Below, piece by piece: positions 46,670 to 58,755 of a stretch of 64,000 nucleotides of DNA. The position numbers were made by a program, and so were the translations under genes. How positions within the stretch are numbered: the stretch's first letter is position 1; each line of letters starts with the position of its first letter. This DNA comes from Hydrangea macrophylla (Eukaryota > Streptophyta > Magnoliopsida > Cornales > Hydrangeaceae). The stretch covers positions 27,124,681 through 27,188,680 of the forward strand of contig CM066994.1 of NCBI GenBank assembly GCA_033977485.1, read 5' to 3'. The notes under the pieces were generated by a model that worked only from the letters and a program-made list of their open reading frames with translations, did no database searches and had not been told where the DNA came from.

Positions 46670-48050
46670 TTAGACATTGGAAATGACAAAGTTTACAAGT
46701 ACCAAGGTAATTTCACATCCCAAGAAGCCAAGCTTGTAGAAGAAGTCTCAAGACCTCCCCTATAAATGCAAAAAACAAACTCCAACAGATCTGGTCTCCA
46801 ACAGCCCGATCAATCCAACACTCTCAACAAATGCTTTCAAACAACACTCTTCTTTAGCCTACAATATCATTTTCTCTAGTGTTCTTACATTGTTTTTATT
46901 TTGCTTTCTTAAGCTTTAGCTTCTCTTAAGTTTCCCTACTATATTTTACTTTCTTAAGTAATTTTATTTCCCTGTAATTCCCTTTAATGCAATGATTTCT
47001 AATTCCAAAAGCCTTGCTTTATTTCCATTTTTACCACTTTTTGACTTGTGGGCATTAGTACTATCAAAGAACTTATAACTAGGGTACCTTTCCTACTAGT
47101 TTTTAACAATCCTATATGATAAAAGTCAAATCGTGCATCACTCGCACAAAGTATTAGGAAAATCCATGTATGCAGACATAATCCAGCTACTTCAGCTCTG
47201 GCATTATTCTGCCAAACAATATAGTATGTATAATTTGTGCTTAAAGGCATTATTGAACATTACTAACTATGCTTGTCTTTGGCCAACAACTAACTCCACG
47301 TGCTTTCAGTACCTGTTAACTTTGCGTGTCTTTGGCACTTTCCGACAAACTTTTGACAAAGCATTTTTGTAATACAATTCTTAAGTGAAAAACTCTCAAG
47401 CCAAAATCCAAAAGCCAAACTGTTTCTAAGCCAACCATTAGCCAAACAGTTCTAGAATAAAGAATTGTAAAAAAAAATGAGTTAGGGTACATTTGGTTTA
47501 GGTTGGGCTATGGGGTTGTTTGGGCAAGGATTGGACTTAAGAGTTATTTGATTATAGTTGAGGTTAGAGGTTGCTTGAAGAAAAAAATAAGTTCTTCGAA
47601 AAAAAAATAAACATAAAATAAAAATAAAAATTCAAAAAAATCGGCCATGGGAATGGGCCAAATAGTGATCTCATGTTCAAGAGATGCGGAGTACTAGCTT
47701 TTCCAAACTGAAATTGCCTAACAAACATTTTGATGTATTTTTTAACAGGATATTTAGTATAAAGTCCAAATTACTAGGCTTAATTTAATGACATATACGT
47801 CTATATAGAAATATATATATGTAGAGAGAGAGAGAGAGAGAGAGAGAGTATAGAGACCCAAAAATAACAATCCCAAAATTCTCGCTTAAATGGCCATGAT
47901 CACCAACGACATTCAAGGGTTTGAAAATCAAACAAAGATGAAGCATGTTTGGCTATTTATCCTTCAAAGGATATTTGTGTAATTGTGTGTGTGCGAGCAT
48001 TCCAGGCAAGCAAGTTGCCAATGTGATAGTGTACTTGTGTAAGCTAAATG
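46670..48050. other. AT-rich region without recognised gene
   Basis: Includes a (GA)n tract at ~47825-47848. Short ORFs lack motifs. Confidence 0.5.
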
Positions 48051-48059
48051 CGCCTCACT

Positions 48060-48834
48060 AGGACAATTGTGACCGTTCGAATGCCTTAACCAAAAGGACT
48101 TTTATCGTGTAGAATTGACAAATAGTGGTAAACTATAAACTAAGTTATTCTAACACTAAATACTGTAAAAACAGTAAAAAGAAAGGGAATATTTTATTTA
48201 ACGTAAAGCAAAGTATAGATCCTAATCTCGAAGGGGACTTCAAAGTGATATTCTATTCCTAAGGAATTGAATAGACAGAACAACATAAATGTATTTCTGA
48301 AGAGTTGGTTGGTGTGTTTTCGTGTGTTCTTCTCTTCATCTCTTTTCCTATTTATAGGATCTCAAAGTAACAGCTCATTTAGATTTCCACGTGCTATAAC
48401 CTGTTACTTCAAACTACTTGATCTTCTTTCAACACGTGTCTTGACAGTTGCTCTTTGAATTTGAACCTTATTGAAAGACATATTACTCGCGCTTAGACCT
48501 TCTTGTTTAAATCTTTGCATGTGTCATACTTTTATTCTTCCAAAACGAACAATGTAGATGCCTTTGAGCATTACACGTGTCAACACCTCACTAGATTGGA
48601 TTTTTATGGCACAAACATACCCCCGCATTAATTACCTTTTGAACATAAGTGTAATTGTCGGTTTCTTAATAACTACCAGTAACTTGCACGTTTACTTTCT
48701 TCCCATGAACTTCGAAAGCTAAAGCTCATGATTTGAATTCAAAATTTTTAATTCGCTCTCTATAAAGATCTGCACATCCTCAAGATTTCATCATCTTCGT
48801 CAAACTGTCTTTATACCCTTTTCCACTTCATTAT
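48060..48834 (+). mobile_element. LTR-like leader of interrupted gag-like retroelement
   Basis: Contains 'cctatttataggatctcaaag', several 'acacgtgtc' sites and 'aacatacccccgcattaatt', laid out like the 39.8-40.9 kb leader. It leads directly to a gag-like ORF. Borders not determined. Confidence 0.4.
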
Positions 48835-49187
48835 GCCTTCGAACCCATGGACCCAGAATGGAATCCAGATAGTTTTCCACTCAACTTACCTAAAGATGTC
48901 AAAGTTGCAACAAAACTCAAACAACCTAAAATCCTAACAGCTTGGGATGAAGCAACCCCCCTCGAACCACGTCCCAGCCATTATACTCTATCTGGCTGGA
49001 GGAAATGGGCTGCTCATGTCTGCCTTTCAATCCTGAAGAGGCTTTATCTTCGAAACCCAAATATGGCGACTACAAATTTTCCCCTACATGGACAATGCCA
49101 GTTTCGAAAGGAGAGGGTTTAGGATATTATACTGGCATGAAGCTCAAAACCCCTATCACTACTCCTTCAGTAGTATACCCTAACTTT
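48835..49187 (+). pseudogene. Gag-like retroelement ORF, 5' part (split by CACTA)
   Basis: Frames include FPLNLPKDVKVATKLKQPK, then SGWRKWAAHVC, and after a frameshift LPFNPEEALSSKPKYGDYKF and on to VVYPNF. It stops exactly at the CACTA TSD and resumes in frame at 57394 with DYFVEAKDTIQ. It resembles the N-terminal part of plant-mobile-domain / gag-like proteins (compare W..W in the 58756 pseudogene). The frameshift shows decay. Confidence 0.6.
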
Positions 49188-49203
49188 CACTACAAGGGAA
49201 AAG

Positions 49204-49590
49204 GCTTTTTTATGTCACTTAAAAAGTGACATAAATAGGTATTTATGTCACATTTTTTTCCAGTAAAAAGTGACATAAATGGAGGCGACATAAATGTTTT
49301 AAAAGTGACATAAATGGTTTATAAAAGTGACATAAATGTTTCATAATACCAACACATATGTTAATAAAAAGTGACATAAATACCATTTTATTTATGTCAC
49401 TTTTAACCTAAAGTGACATAAAAGTAGAAAAGTGACATAAATCTTAAAAGTGACATAAGTACTTTAAAAGTGATATAAAAACTTTAAAAGTGACATAAAT
49501 AGTTTATAAAAGTGACATAAATACTTGATAAAAGTGACATAACGGCTTTTTTAGCTATGTGGGTTTTCTTAAAAGTGACAAATGTTTCCA
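49204..49590. repeat. CACTA left subterminal repeat array
   Basis: More than ten copies of 'aaaagtgacataaat' and its complement 'atttatgtcacttttt', the expected binding sites of CACTA transposition proteins. Confidence 0.93.
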
Positions 49591-51209
49591 AATTTTTTTA
49601 AAAAAAAATGGTGATGCATATATCAATATTACTACCCTGTACAAAACTAAATGCAGCTCAACCAATAAATCCAACAAGTACTAAATTAAATACAACTCAA
49701 TTGAATCAACAAAAAAAATAATACAATCGGTCCCCATGTACTAAGATAATCACATATACATTGTATATCCATCCACAAGTAGTACAAAAATCATTATGAA
49801 AATATTAACACAACAAAAAGTGGTTTCACTTGCTGGTTAGAACTCCTCATCAAAATTTGAACCTTTGTACCTACAATAAAAGAAAAAGTTTTCATTAGTA
49901 AATATCAATTAATAATAAAAGAGCAAAGCCGTACAAGTTAATATGCAAATTCATATACTTATACCTTTAAAACTAAGTTTTTGACGTTTTGAGAGACTAA
50001 AGTGAGTTTCGGCACCCGGAACGACACGGGAATGGAACCCACACCTCCTACTCGCCTAATTAAACTTGGAAGAAGAAACGGCACACAATTCTGATTCACG
50101 GATTGCAAGTTAGATGCAAATACGCAAATATCTAGACTTAGACCTTTAAAACCAAGTTTTAGACACTTTGTGAGGCCAAAGTGGGTTCTGGCCCTACCTC
50201 TGGCTTAAGGCCAGTTTTTCGGGCTGGGCTCCAAGCCACCCGTCAGACCGGGCTTTTTTTACACCCGTACATATGGGAAAGGCTTATATATTCTATTATG
50301 CCATGCATAATACATAATAATAGATGTCTTACATATATTATCTTTTTTGAACAATGTTAAATATGTAATTCATGTTTCTACTTATAATCTATGTTATTAA
50401 ATGATACATGACATATATACATTTCTCATTTGACAGAAAATTAAGAAAACAACAAATTTTATTTTTGCATAGTGAGATAGAAAATCCATCTTCTCTGTCC
50501 TATTTACTTTCTTCTACTACTTCATTTTTCCTCCCTTTGATAAGGACAATGTCATGAGATTCTTTAGAACAACCAAAAGAAGGAACTCTAACAGTTAATG
50601 CTTGATTTCCTACACTAAAGAAATCTCCCTTTTATCTACTGCCTCCATCCTAAATTAAGAGTTTTATTCCATTTTGGAGTCCTATTTGAAAAGTCATGTT
50701 CTTTGACTTTTACTTTCCCAGCTTTTACCCATTACCATTTGAAGTCTCTCAGTTTTCATTTGATGCAACATCGAAAATTTAACTCAAAACAAGGACAATA
50801 ATGAAAAGTTCAAAATTTTTACCACAAGCGTGTCAACTTCCTTATATAGTTGTAATTTCCAAAAGGGTCCCTTAATTTAGGACAGAGGATTGTCAAGACA
50901 AGGTCAATAGATGCCACTAATTGATGTACAAGCAGTTAAAACATTAGTTTTAGAATCGTGTACTCGGGTGTGTTTTTTTTTTTTTTTTTTAAATGTTGCA
51001 ATGGAGTAACCTCATTGTGCCAAAGGCGCAGCCAAAAAGGAATTCTAATAACACTAACGCTGAAGTAATTTGCATATTGTCTAATGGTAGATGTTCAAAA
51101 TCTGCATGTTCGAGTTTGTTTGTTTAGAGACCTCGTGATCCTGTTGGGATGAGAACTGAGAACCTATTTAGTCGTGACAATACATATAGAAATGGTGAAT
51201 GACACTTAC
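49591..51209. other. CACTA interior, left part
   Basis: AT-rich sequence with a short GC-rich block at ~50200-50260 ('cgggctgggctccaagcc') and a poly-T at ~50975-50990. The next expected exon of the captured gene was not found here. Confidence 0.5.
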
Positions 51210-51328
51210 AAGTGCATCTGTGATCGATCCTCTCTCACTAGATAGTACACGCCTTAATACCTCGGCATTGTATTCTAGGCCTCCCCTCTGTAAATCCTCA
51301 ACCTTGCAGCGAGGAATTCCAAAATCCA
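51210..51328 (-). pseudogene. Anthranilate phosphoribosyltransferase exon b
   Basis: Acceptor aacag, donor ctt|gtaagt, 119 nt with no stop. Encodes [20 protein letters not shown] and on to ITDAL. Confidence 0.88.
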
Positions 51329-51933
51329 CTGTTAAGGGGAAAAGGCACAAGTTAAAAAAGGAAGCTCTGCATATAAAAAATACAAGTTATTAACAAAAAA
51401 CTTGAATACAGATGTTTTCATATCAACACCGTGTAATAATACCAGTAACAAGTAACATGCGTGCACACATATACGCACATGTGAACAATCAGGCTAGTGC
51501 TATAGTTAGGCTTTACACTATTGAGGGAGACCACAATTTGGGTGTCTAGGTTCGACCATAAGCTGGAATAATATTTATCTAAGGTAAACAGGACGTTTGG
51601 ACTCCCCTCATAAAACCTGTACTTCCACACAATAAGACCAACTCCATAGCTAGAGAAAGCTAGTTCAACCTAGACTGCCAAAATGAGAGGCCACAAGCCC
51701 AATGCATGAGGCTCCCACCACTGCGAGGTCTGGGATGTACACAGTCTTACCCCTGAGTGCTACATTCATATGCAGAAGCCTACCCAATTAAGCTCATGTC
51801 AATAGCCCCAATCTTGGTCCAGGAAAGTGTCTGAAATTGGCTTTATATTCAATGGGGGTATGTGGCCCAAAAATTGCATCTTTTCAATTAGTTTTGTTAT
51901 TGTTCAATAAGAATGTGAGAGTGAATATGTTAC

Positions 51934-52085
51934 ATGGGTCAAACGAGAACTTCTTAATCTTTTCAGGTGTGATATCGAGGACTACTCCAGAATCGATCAA
52001 AACAAATTCTATTGTGACTGAAATAGAGTGTAATTTTAGTGCACAACCCATTTCATTCATATTAAGCACAACTTCAATAATGAAT
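51934..52085 (-). pseudogene. Anthranilate phosphoribosyltransferase exon a
   Basis: Donor cca t|gtaaca. The frame ends SGVVLDITPEKIKKFSFDP. The upstream part (CALKLHSISV...) aligns loosely with the family's RALVVHSEGLDEMSPLG stretch; the acceptor position is uncertain. Confidence 0.75.
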
Positions 52086-52090
52086 GGCAA

Positions 52091-54661
52091 CAAAAACCTT
52101 ATTGGATCAAATGATTTTAACTCTCAGTTTGTCTCTGTGTCTTACCTCAGTCGCTCTATATTATATAGCAAGCTCTTGCAACAATCACAATATATCAACT
52201 TCCATCAAGATTGTGACTTTCATTTACAACACAGTGACAGGAGGTTAATTTGGGTATACTATAAAAACCATACCAGTGCATTGAGAGTTCTAACCCAGCA
52301 AATCAGACATAGTGCACATTTAGACTTCACATAACTTCTATGCTTTTGCAGTGGCAGTAACTGGACATTTACCCAATTTATTCCACAATATATAGTTTCC
52401 TTCTTTTTTTCATTCTTTTCCTTCCTCACCCATTTCTTTTCCCTCATGAAATCTACGAATCAAACACAGCCCAAGGCTCAGCTTGGTTTGAGGATTTAGA
52501 AAAGGAGAAGAAAAATGAGAGGAGAACAAGAAGGAAAGTATTTCCTTAGTGTTTTCTCTTGCGCTTTCCTCCATGCTTAAGTGACATTTAAAGGCTGATG
52601 ATCTTTAGAAAATTGCTATAAGGGGGTCTATGATCTATAACACCTAATGAAGAGTCATCTCAAAAAAATAGTTGTTACAAAAATACCTGAGATGAGAACT
52701 CCACAGGTGCTTTAACAGCCAAAAAGATGCTTACCTGAATATAGTACAAAGTCACAAACCATAAGAAAGTTTGCAAATCAAAATGCATTAAGCTCTTGCA
52801 AAATAATAAAAAAATCAAGTTAGTTATGGGAATTTGGAATCAGGAAACATGCTTGGCATATACTAACTTAAACCTTTTCTTCTTTTTTGGTCTGTACTAA
52901 CTTGAAATTCAAGTGGTAAATTGATATAGGAGAAGTATATGAGAGATACAACGTGATTGAAAAATTGGGATAGAGTTGTTAGGTTCAACCCAGTTAAGAA
53001 TTATATTTCTTCACGATGCTTAAGATTAGATTAGGTGAGTGTCCAGTGAATATCCTGACAATCACATCTCTCTCGAAAGAAGAAATGCTTGAAATCCTTA
53101 TTGAGAAGGAAAAACTAGCTTGATAACAGAGAATTACATTATTACTGCCTGAAGATATTCAAATTTGAAAAAATTAAGTGTTCTTAGAAATGATTTGGAG
53201 GCTGCTTGCCACTGCCAAAAGATGGGGAGGGGGAGGGAGAGGGGGAGGGGGGGCCATTTGAAATAATAACAACTATGGTAAAAGTAGTGCTTAAACTCAT
53301 CAATTATATCACAATGAACACTATGGAGCCATTCAATTTCTAGAGGACATCCAGACATACCAAAGCATATTCAAACTCAGTTCTTTATTGATTAAAAATG
53401 TTACATTGGCAAAAATCTTGTTTGAAGAATACACTAGATTGAATGTCAAGGAGTGAAGAAACAATGTTATTTTCATCCTGGGTTTTGTTTGATCCAACAC
53501 AGTCCACTAAAAGAGTGAGCTCAGCCCTTTTGTCAGATTTTGAAGTTAATTTGTACAAACACAACAATATAGAAAACTTGAAACTCGAACTGTCACAGAC
53601 TATTCTAAACAAACCAAGTAAAGAGGATCAACATTTTATAATAAACTCGAGTTCAATATGGCTGAATTTAAATCTAAAGCCCATTATACATGATCTTGTG
53701 CAATTTTATTAGTATGCATGAGCACGACATGTACCTAGAGTAGTATTATTCTACTCTAATTGACTTGATATTTAATAAACTACACCATTAAGAGCCTCAA
53801 AGCTTACAGCTTTGAAGCTTAGAATCAAAGTAGCCAACAACATCCTGCTTTAAATGCAGAGACCGGAAAAAGGCATCGTATGTAGTAACACATTCACAAA
53901 TTGATACTAGTTGTATCTTCCAATTCTAGTTAGAACCATCTATTGAGACAAAGAATAAAGCAGTTCAGAGCCTATGAAAGTGACTGATCTCATGGCTCTC
54001 CAAAAATTACGAAGATCATTTGCACAATTCTTCAGAAAGCCATGTCAAGGAATTGAAAGAAAGAGAAGTGATGGTTATAACTAAAATGCATCTTCCTCAT
54101 TAAATAAAAGGTGGCATATCAATATACCACCATAGTGGCTAGTGGTAACTGGTAACTCAAGCAACCGAAATTGAATTGTGTAGTCCAGAGATGTCAAAAC
54201 ATGGAAATGCAAAAAAAATTGTGATTTTTCGAAGCACTTTAGGAAAAGTTTCAATCAAACACATACCTTGTCAAAAGACATACTGTCTTTATTTTGAGTT
54301 AGATATTCACCCAATATTTTGCCACGAACAGATTTTCCGGAATAGTAATTGCATGACCAAACTCTGTGGTTCCGTTTCTTTGCTTAGCCTCTATATTCTG
54401 TAAGGGAAAACCCAATTCAGACTTGTAGTCCATATTTACCCTACTACCGCCTATAAGTTCTACTTCCATTCTAGATAACTTTGTATTAGACTTCTTATCT
54501 TTCTCATATGCATCTTTTTGCTCCCTAGAAACAAAATCGTCCATATTACTAATGTCTTTACAGAATGGCTCCTCGACTACTTGATTCCTCCTAATTATTG
54601 TTGTTGGTGATTTTACATGACCATATGAAACTTTTGCTCTTGTTCACTGCTACAACGAAAA
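52091..54661. other. CACTA interior, middle part
   Basis: A G-rich patch at ~53222-53250 ('gggggagggagaggggg'). The minus-strand ORF 54299-54544 is hydrophilic and charged (MDDFVSREQKDAYEKDKK...) and protein-like, but I do not recognise it. It may be another captured exon or part of a transposition protein. Confidence 0.4.
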
Positions 54662-54853
54662 AAGGCAAAAGAGTAATACTTGGGGCACACCCAAACACAC
54701 AACTTTTGGGACACAACCCAATTAATGTGTCTATCTCTTTCCTGTGTCATTGTGGGGTCCAGTGACATCATAGGAGAGAGATAGACACATTAATTGGGTT
54801 GTATCCCAAAAGTTGTGTATTTGGTTGTGTCCCAAGTTTTACTCAAGGCAAAA
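54662..54853. mobile_element. Mutator-type MITE nested in CACTA, exact 9-bp TSD
   Basis: TSD AAGGCAAAA at 54662-54670 and 54845-54853. Element 54671-54844 (174 bp) has TIRs GAGTAATACTTGGGGCACAC and, inversely, GAGTAAAACTTGGGACACAA. The inner arms 'gtgtctatctc' / 'gagatagacac' match the element at 30043-30233. Confidence 0.93.
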
Positions 54854-55348
54854 AGAGGTAAAATTTTAATACACATTTAGCTTGTCAACCCCCTTTACTT
54901 GTTTTCTCCTTGCCCATTAATAATGGACTAGAGAAGCATGAATTGCATTTAACGTGGTAGCAAAGCTATTTATCTAACAAATGATCCAGCGGTTTTAATT
55001 TAAATATATCAAGATAACAGGAAAATAAATCAAGTAGCAAGTCTAGAATAACCTAGCAAGATTATACAAGTCATGAACTGGTACACATCTTTATATGTTG
55101 AAGTGGAAGAAATGACATAAAAAAAAAAAAGAAACCACAATCTGAAGTGATTGATTTTATATGCATTTAACTTCGTACAGACTTACAATCTAACGATAAC
55201 ATCACTATGATATGCCAAAGTTACCTTTTCAAATGATAAAAAAGGCTAAAATAACCTCGATCTAACTGGTGCAAAGACAAGAATGTCCTAATTTAATTAC
55301 TCCACCTTTTTACTTCCTCCTTGGAGTTCAGAAATGTTCATAGGAAAC

Positions 55349-55422
55349 ATACACACACACACACACACACACATACATACACACACACACACACACTCTC
55401 TCTCTCTCTCTCTCTCTCTCTC
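55349..55422. repeat. Compound microsatellite (AC)n(CT)n
   Basis: Read directly; two AC tracts separated by 'atacat' and followed by CT. Confidence 0.95.
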
Positions 55423-56369
55423 CTCAGCACTATTTTCTCTCTACAATTTTCTAACACATTGAAACCAAGTTTTCAGCATAAGTGAATTTTTATTTGTTTA
55501 GGTGTCATCAATTGCTTTGAACCCCTGTTCATTTAACCCGTTAGCTTTGTTCCATCCAACAAGAGAAAATATCATTTAATTTTGTCAGTTCAAAGTAAAG
55601 GATAGACCATAAAGGGAATTTGGGATGTCAATATTCATAAGCATAAGCTAGACATAACAAGGAGTAGTAAAATTTGAACGACAACTTATTTTTAGAGGAA
55701 ACACAAAGAAGAAATAGTTGCACCTTCTTTTCCTTGTGATGTGAAAATGTTTGTAAATGTCCAGTTTATACCATTATCAATGTCATAGAAATTCAATTTT
55801 TAATTCATTTCCATAGGTTGGGCAAAGTACATGGAAAAAAGTAACAAAAATGGGAGCAACTATTAATAATTAACTAAAAAAGCATGAAAAAAACAATTTA
55901 TCCATCAATCACACACTAGATTCTAGAGATTAAACTATGAACTTGCTCACTATGAGATGAAGATGAGGAGTGAACGACCAGCACCAACTCAAAAGCTGCT
56001 TGCACTCACAAACACTGTTAAGCAAAAAAGACACAATCAGTCCCATACAAACAATAAACAAGGTAATCAAGTCAATATGTAAATATTAGTGTTTTAAAAA
56101 GTATAAAACGTAACAAGGGGCTAAACAAAGGCATTAATGCAATAAAGCAATAAGTAATTAGAACTAATTCTTCAAAATTTTCTAAGAATGAGTTCTTCTC
56201 AGATTTGTATTTCCATGGAAGAACTAAACTAGATTAATTTGGGGACAATTTGAACACTAGGAAGGGAACAATCAATTTATTTTAAGTTATTCCCACCAAC
56301 TTATTGTTCAATACAGCAAGATAACAATATAACTGCATATATAGAATAAGAAACCACATGCAATGAAAA

Positions 56370-57035
56370 CTGTGTAAAGTAACCAAGAATACCACTGGAA
56401 GTGAAAAAGAATAGGGCTGATATGGTTTCTCTTGGCCTTCCTTCCACTAGCCATGTCCATAGTATACATTGTTTGCATTCCCACAAACACCTGCCCATAA
56501 TTACACACACAAGATAAAATAATTAACAAACCAAAAATTATATTATGGTGAATCAAATTATCAAATGGCACTGCATTTAAAGGAAGGGAGATCAAAAACC
56601 CCATCTAAGAAAAGGAAACTTCAAAGGAAGGGAGATCGAAAACCCCCAAAGCACTGAAATAGAAATCCTAGCAAAACAAAGGGATTATAGATCTAGGCGT
56701 GTGTGTCAGCGTTGATGATGATGGCGGTGGGAAAGAGGGCTCGTGGCTCTGGTTCTCTCTCTGGTGTTGTTTATGTGTGTAGATATAGATATGGGGAGGG
56801 AGAGAGAGAGAGAGAGAGAGAGAGAAGGAAGTAGCGGCTGAGAGGAGGAGGCGACGGCGGGGGTTGGGCTTGGAACACGGCGGCGATGGCGTGGTGGAGG
56901 GAGATAGAGGCAGCGACAGCGTGGTGGATGGGGATAGAGGTGAGACTGAAAAGAAATGAATATTCGGGAGGGAATGAAAAGTTTTAGATTGGCATTTGTT
57001 AAGTTTAGCCCGCCAAATAATTTTTTTCCCACTTT
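56370..57035 (-). other. Promoter/5'UTR-like stretch and exon-like piece, minus strand
   Basis: On the minus strand, 57035-56640 has GC-rich coding-like or leader sequence with a CT tract (56790-56826 on plus as GA). It resembles a plant 5' UTR. Then, after a cag acceptor at 56491, comes an open stretch VFVGMQTMYTMDMASGRKAK. It points the same way as the anthranilate phosphoribosyltransferase exons, so it could be the start of a captured or chimeric transcript. Not recognised; low certainty. Confidence 0.3.
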
Positions 57036-57049
57036 TCTTAAAACCCTAA

Positions 57050-57390
57050 AATATATTTATGTCACTCTTTGAAAAACCGACATAAATAAATAGAGTAATT
57101 ACTAGTAATTTCATTATTTATGTCACTTTTTACCTAAACTGATATAAAAATAAAATGTTGTATTTACAAGTATGCCACCGCGTTTTTAATTATGTCGGTT
57201 TTTAAAAAAGTGAAATAAAAACTCTGTTATTTATGTCACTTTTACAAAAAGTGACATAAATAACAGAAAAAACTGACATAACAACTTAAAAAGTGACATA
57301 AAAAGCATATGTGAGAAATAATTATGTCACTTGAAATAAAAGTGACAAAAAAAATTAAAAGTAACATAAATAGCATTTTTCCTTGTAGTG
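57050..57390. repeat. CACTA right subterminal repeat array and terminus
   Basis: Copies of 'tatgtcactttt' / 'aaaagtgacataaa' lead to the terminus ...TTTTTCCTTGTAGTG at 57390, mirror image of the left array. Confidence 0.93.
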
Positions 57391-57393
57391 TTT

Positions 57394-58409
57394 GACTACT
57401 TCGTAGAGGCTAAAGATACTATTCAAAGTAGAATAATCAGACCTTATTACCCATTCGCAAACAACCTCACTCCTGATTAGAACCTTCTCAATGCTTGGCT
57501 TATTTTTTCCATCAGCCCTCCTGGTTTTCGATTTAAATGGGGAAAACATCTTCTACCTCAAGGAAGACCACCTGTGCATACCTTTGTTAAAGCCACCCAT
57601 AAACAATTTCTACTGAACATTATTCTACCCAATTTCTAAACAAATGTGCCATGTTCTCACAGGAATATGAAGAAAAGGTCCTCCTTTTTTACTACACCCA
57701 ACTTGACTTTACTGCCATTACAGTTAAAGGCTTTGATCCTACTAAAGAATGCCTTCGATCCCTATTCAAGCACTTGACCAATTATGTCAGTATGGTCCTG
57801 ATTTTAACCGTACTCACCCCATTCTCAACCCCAAGCCTATCCATCTCATTCAGGCTATGAGGCTTCTTGTTGTTTTTCACACCTCCCATTCTCCATTCTA
57901 CAAACATCGAGAGCACGTCTCAACTTTGAATGGGCATGTCACATCTTAAGTAGGGAAACCTCAGGACCCTCCACACATGTACAAGCTCAACTTCAATTTA
58001 CTCTTCGTACCCTTCGAACTCATGTGGAATGGTATACCTATCATGACCATGGTTGGGCCCATCTGGAAGGATTAGAAGATGCATATGACCAATCCAAAGT
58101 ATCTCCTCGAATGTTACTTGATGAATACACACATTCGAAGACAAGTATGTTTTTGGTAATGGAAAAGTCACTGATGATGAAGAATCACCTGTTTACACTC
58201 CAAAGAAAATCAAAGCTCGAATGAGAAACTTTCAAAGAAAAGCCAAATGGCTTTATGTCAAACTTCGAAGTGAAGATCATCAAGCTCTCGAAATCCACAA
58301 TTTGAGATTATCTCTTGAAGCTGAGAGAGATGATTTTCTTTATTATTGGGATCTTTTTCATAACCTTATAACTTTTGGTTTTCCTCATGATCACCAAATT
58401 AGTTTGTAA
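57394..58409 (+). pseudogene. Gag-like retroelement ORF, 3' part (after CACTA)
   Basis: Continues the 48835-49187 frame with DYFVEAKDTIQSRIIRPYYP, then a stop. Further pieces in shifting frames follow: AQLQFTLRTLRTHVEWYTYH, GWAHLEGLEDAYDQSKVSPR, then KAKWLYVKLRSEDHQALEIH and a stop at 58407-58409. Several frameshifts and stops show it was or became a pseudogene. Pol is absent. Confidence 0.55.
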
Positions 58410-58755
58410 ATTCTAGGAAAATCCTTTAATGAATATGAATATTTTGTAAATATTTAAATAGTGTAAATATTTTGGTTATGAAATGGATGTGATGTTTCAA
58501 TTAGAACCGATCCAGTTTCTCTAATCATTCATCAACTGCTATTTTGGTTAAACATCACAACGGCTAGTAAAAATGAAAAGTCACGATGGTCAATGGGTCC
58601 ACCCATGACTATAAATGAATTTTAGTTTTCAATGCGAAAGGAAATCTTCTCGTTTCTCTTCAACTTCTTTGTCTTCCAAACCCTAACTCTTCTAGTTTCC
58701 ATTACCATCATCGTTCTGATCTTCTATATTTTGAAAGTTAATTCCAATACCAGTC
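58410..58755. other. Leader-like region before the second gag-like pseudogene
   Basis: AT-rich, with TATA-like 'ctataaatg' at ~58610 and a CT-rich leader to the ATG at 58756. Confidence 0.4.

Larger units (their letters stand above)
51210..52090 (-). pseudogene. Anthranilate phosphoribosyltransferase (PAT1/TRP1-like), captured exons
   Basis: Two minus-strand exons. The upstream exon (51934 to ~52070-52090) reads ALKLHS...SGVVLDITPEKIKKFSFDP and the downstream exon (51210-51328) [39 protein letters not shown]. The family has GLVYDVTPEKI, FSFDPLDFGIPRC and [13 protein letters not shown] at these places. The intron 51329-51933 has a GT donor and cag acceptor and restores the Leu of FDP-L-DFG. 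The donor after 51210 (gtaagt) is also intact. The enzyme transfers phosphoribosyl to anthranilate in plastid tryptophan synthesis. Only ~80 of ~400 residues are present, with substitutions in the HSEGLDE-like segment, so no enzyme can result. Captured as DNA by the CACTA element. Confidence 0.87.
49188..57390 (-). mobile_element. Complete CACTA transposon, 8203 bp, 3-bp TSD, carrying captured gene
   Basis: The left end is CACTACAAGGGAAAAGGC (49188); the right end read inversely is CACTACAAGGAAAAATGC (57390). The flanks ttt at 49185-49187 and 57391-57393 are the 3-bp TSD. Arrays of 'aaaagtgacataaat' lie inside both ends. No En/Spm transposase was recognised, so it is probably non-autonomous. 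The interior carries two anthranilate phosphoribosyltransferase exons (minus strand), a nested Mutator MITE, compound microsatellites and several unassigned exon-like pieces. The strand given is that of the captured exons. Confidence 0.93.

Noticed and set aside
51837..52334. 165-codon plus-strand ORF
   Set aside because: It overlaps, on the opposite strand, the anthranilate phosphoribosyltransferase exon a, which is clearly supported.
56706..57032. 108-codon minus-strand ORF as a gene
   Set aside because: Low complexity with a CT tract; looks like leader sequence rather than protein, and no family is recognised.
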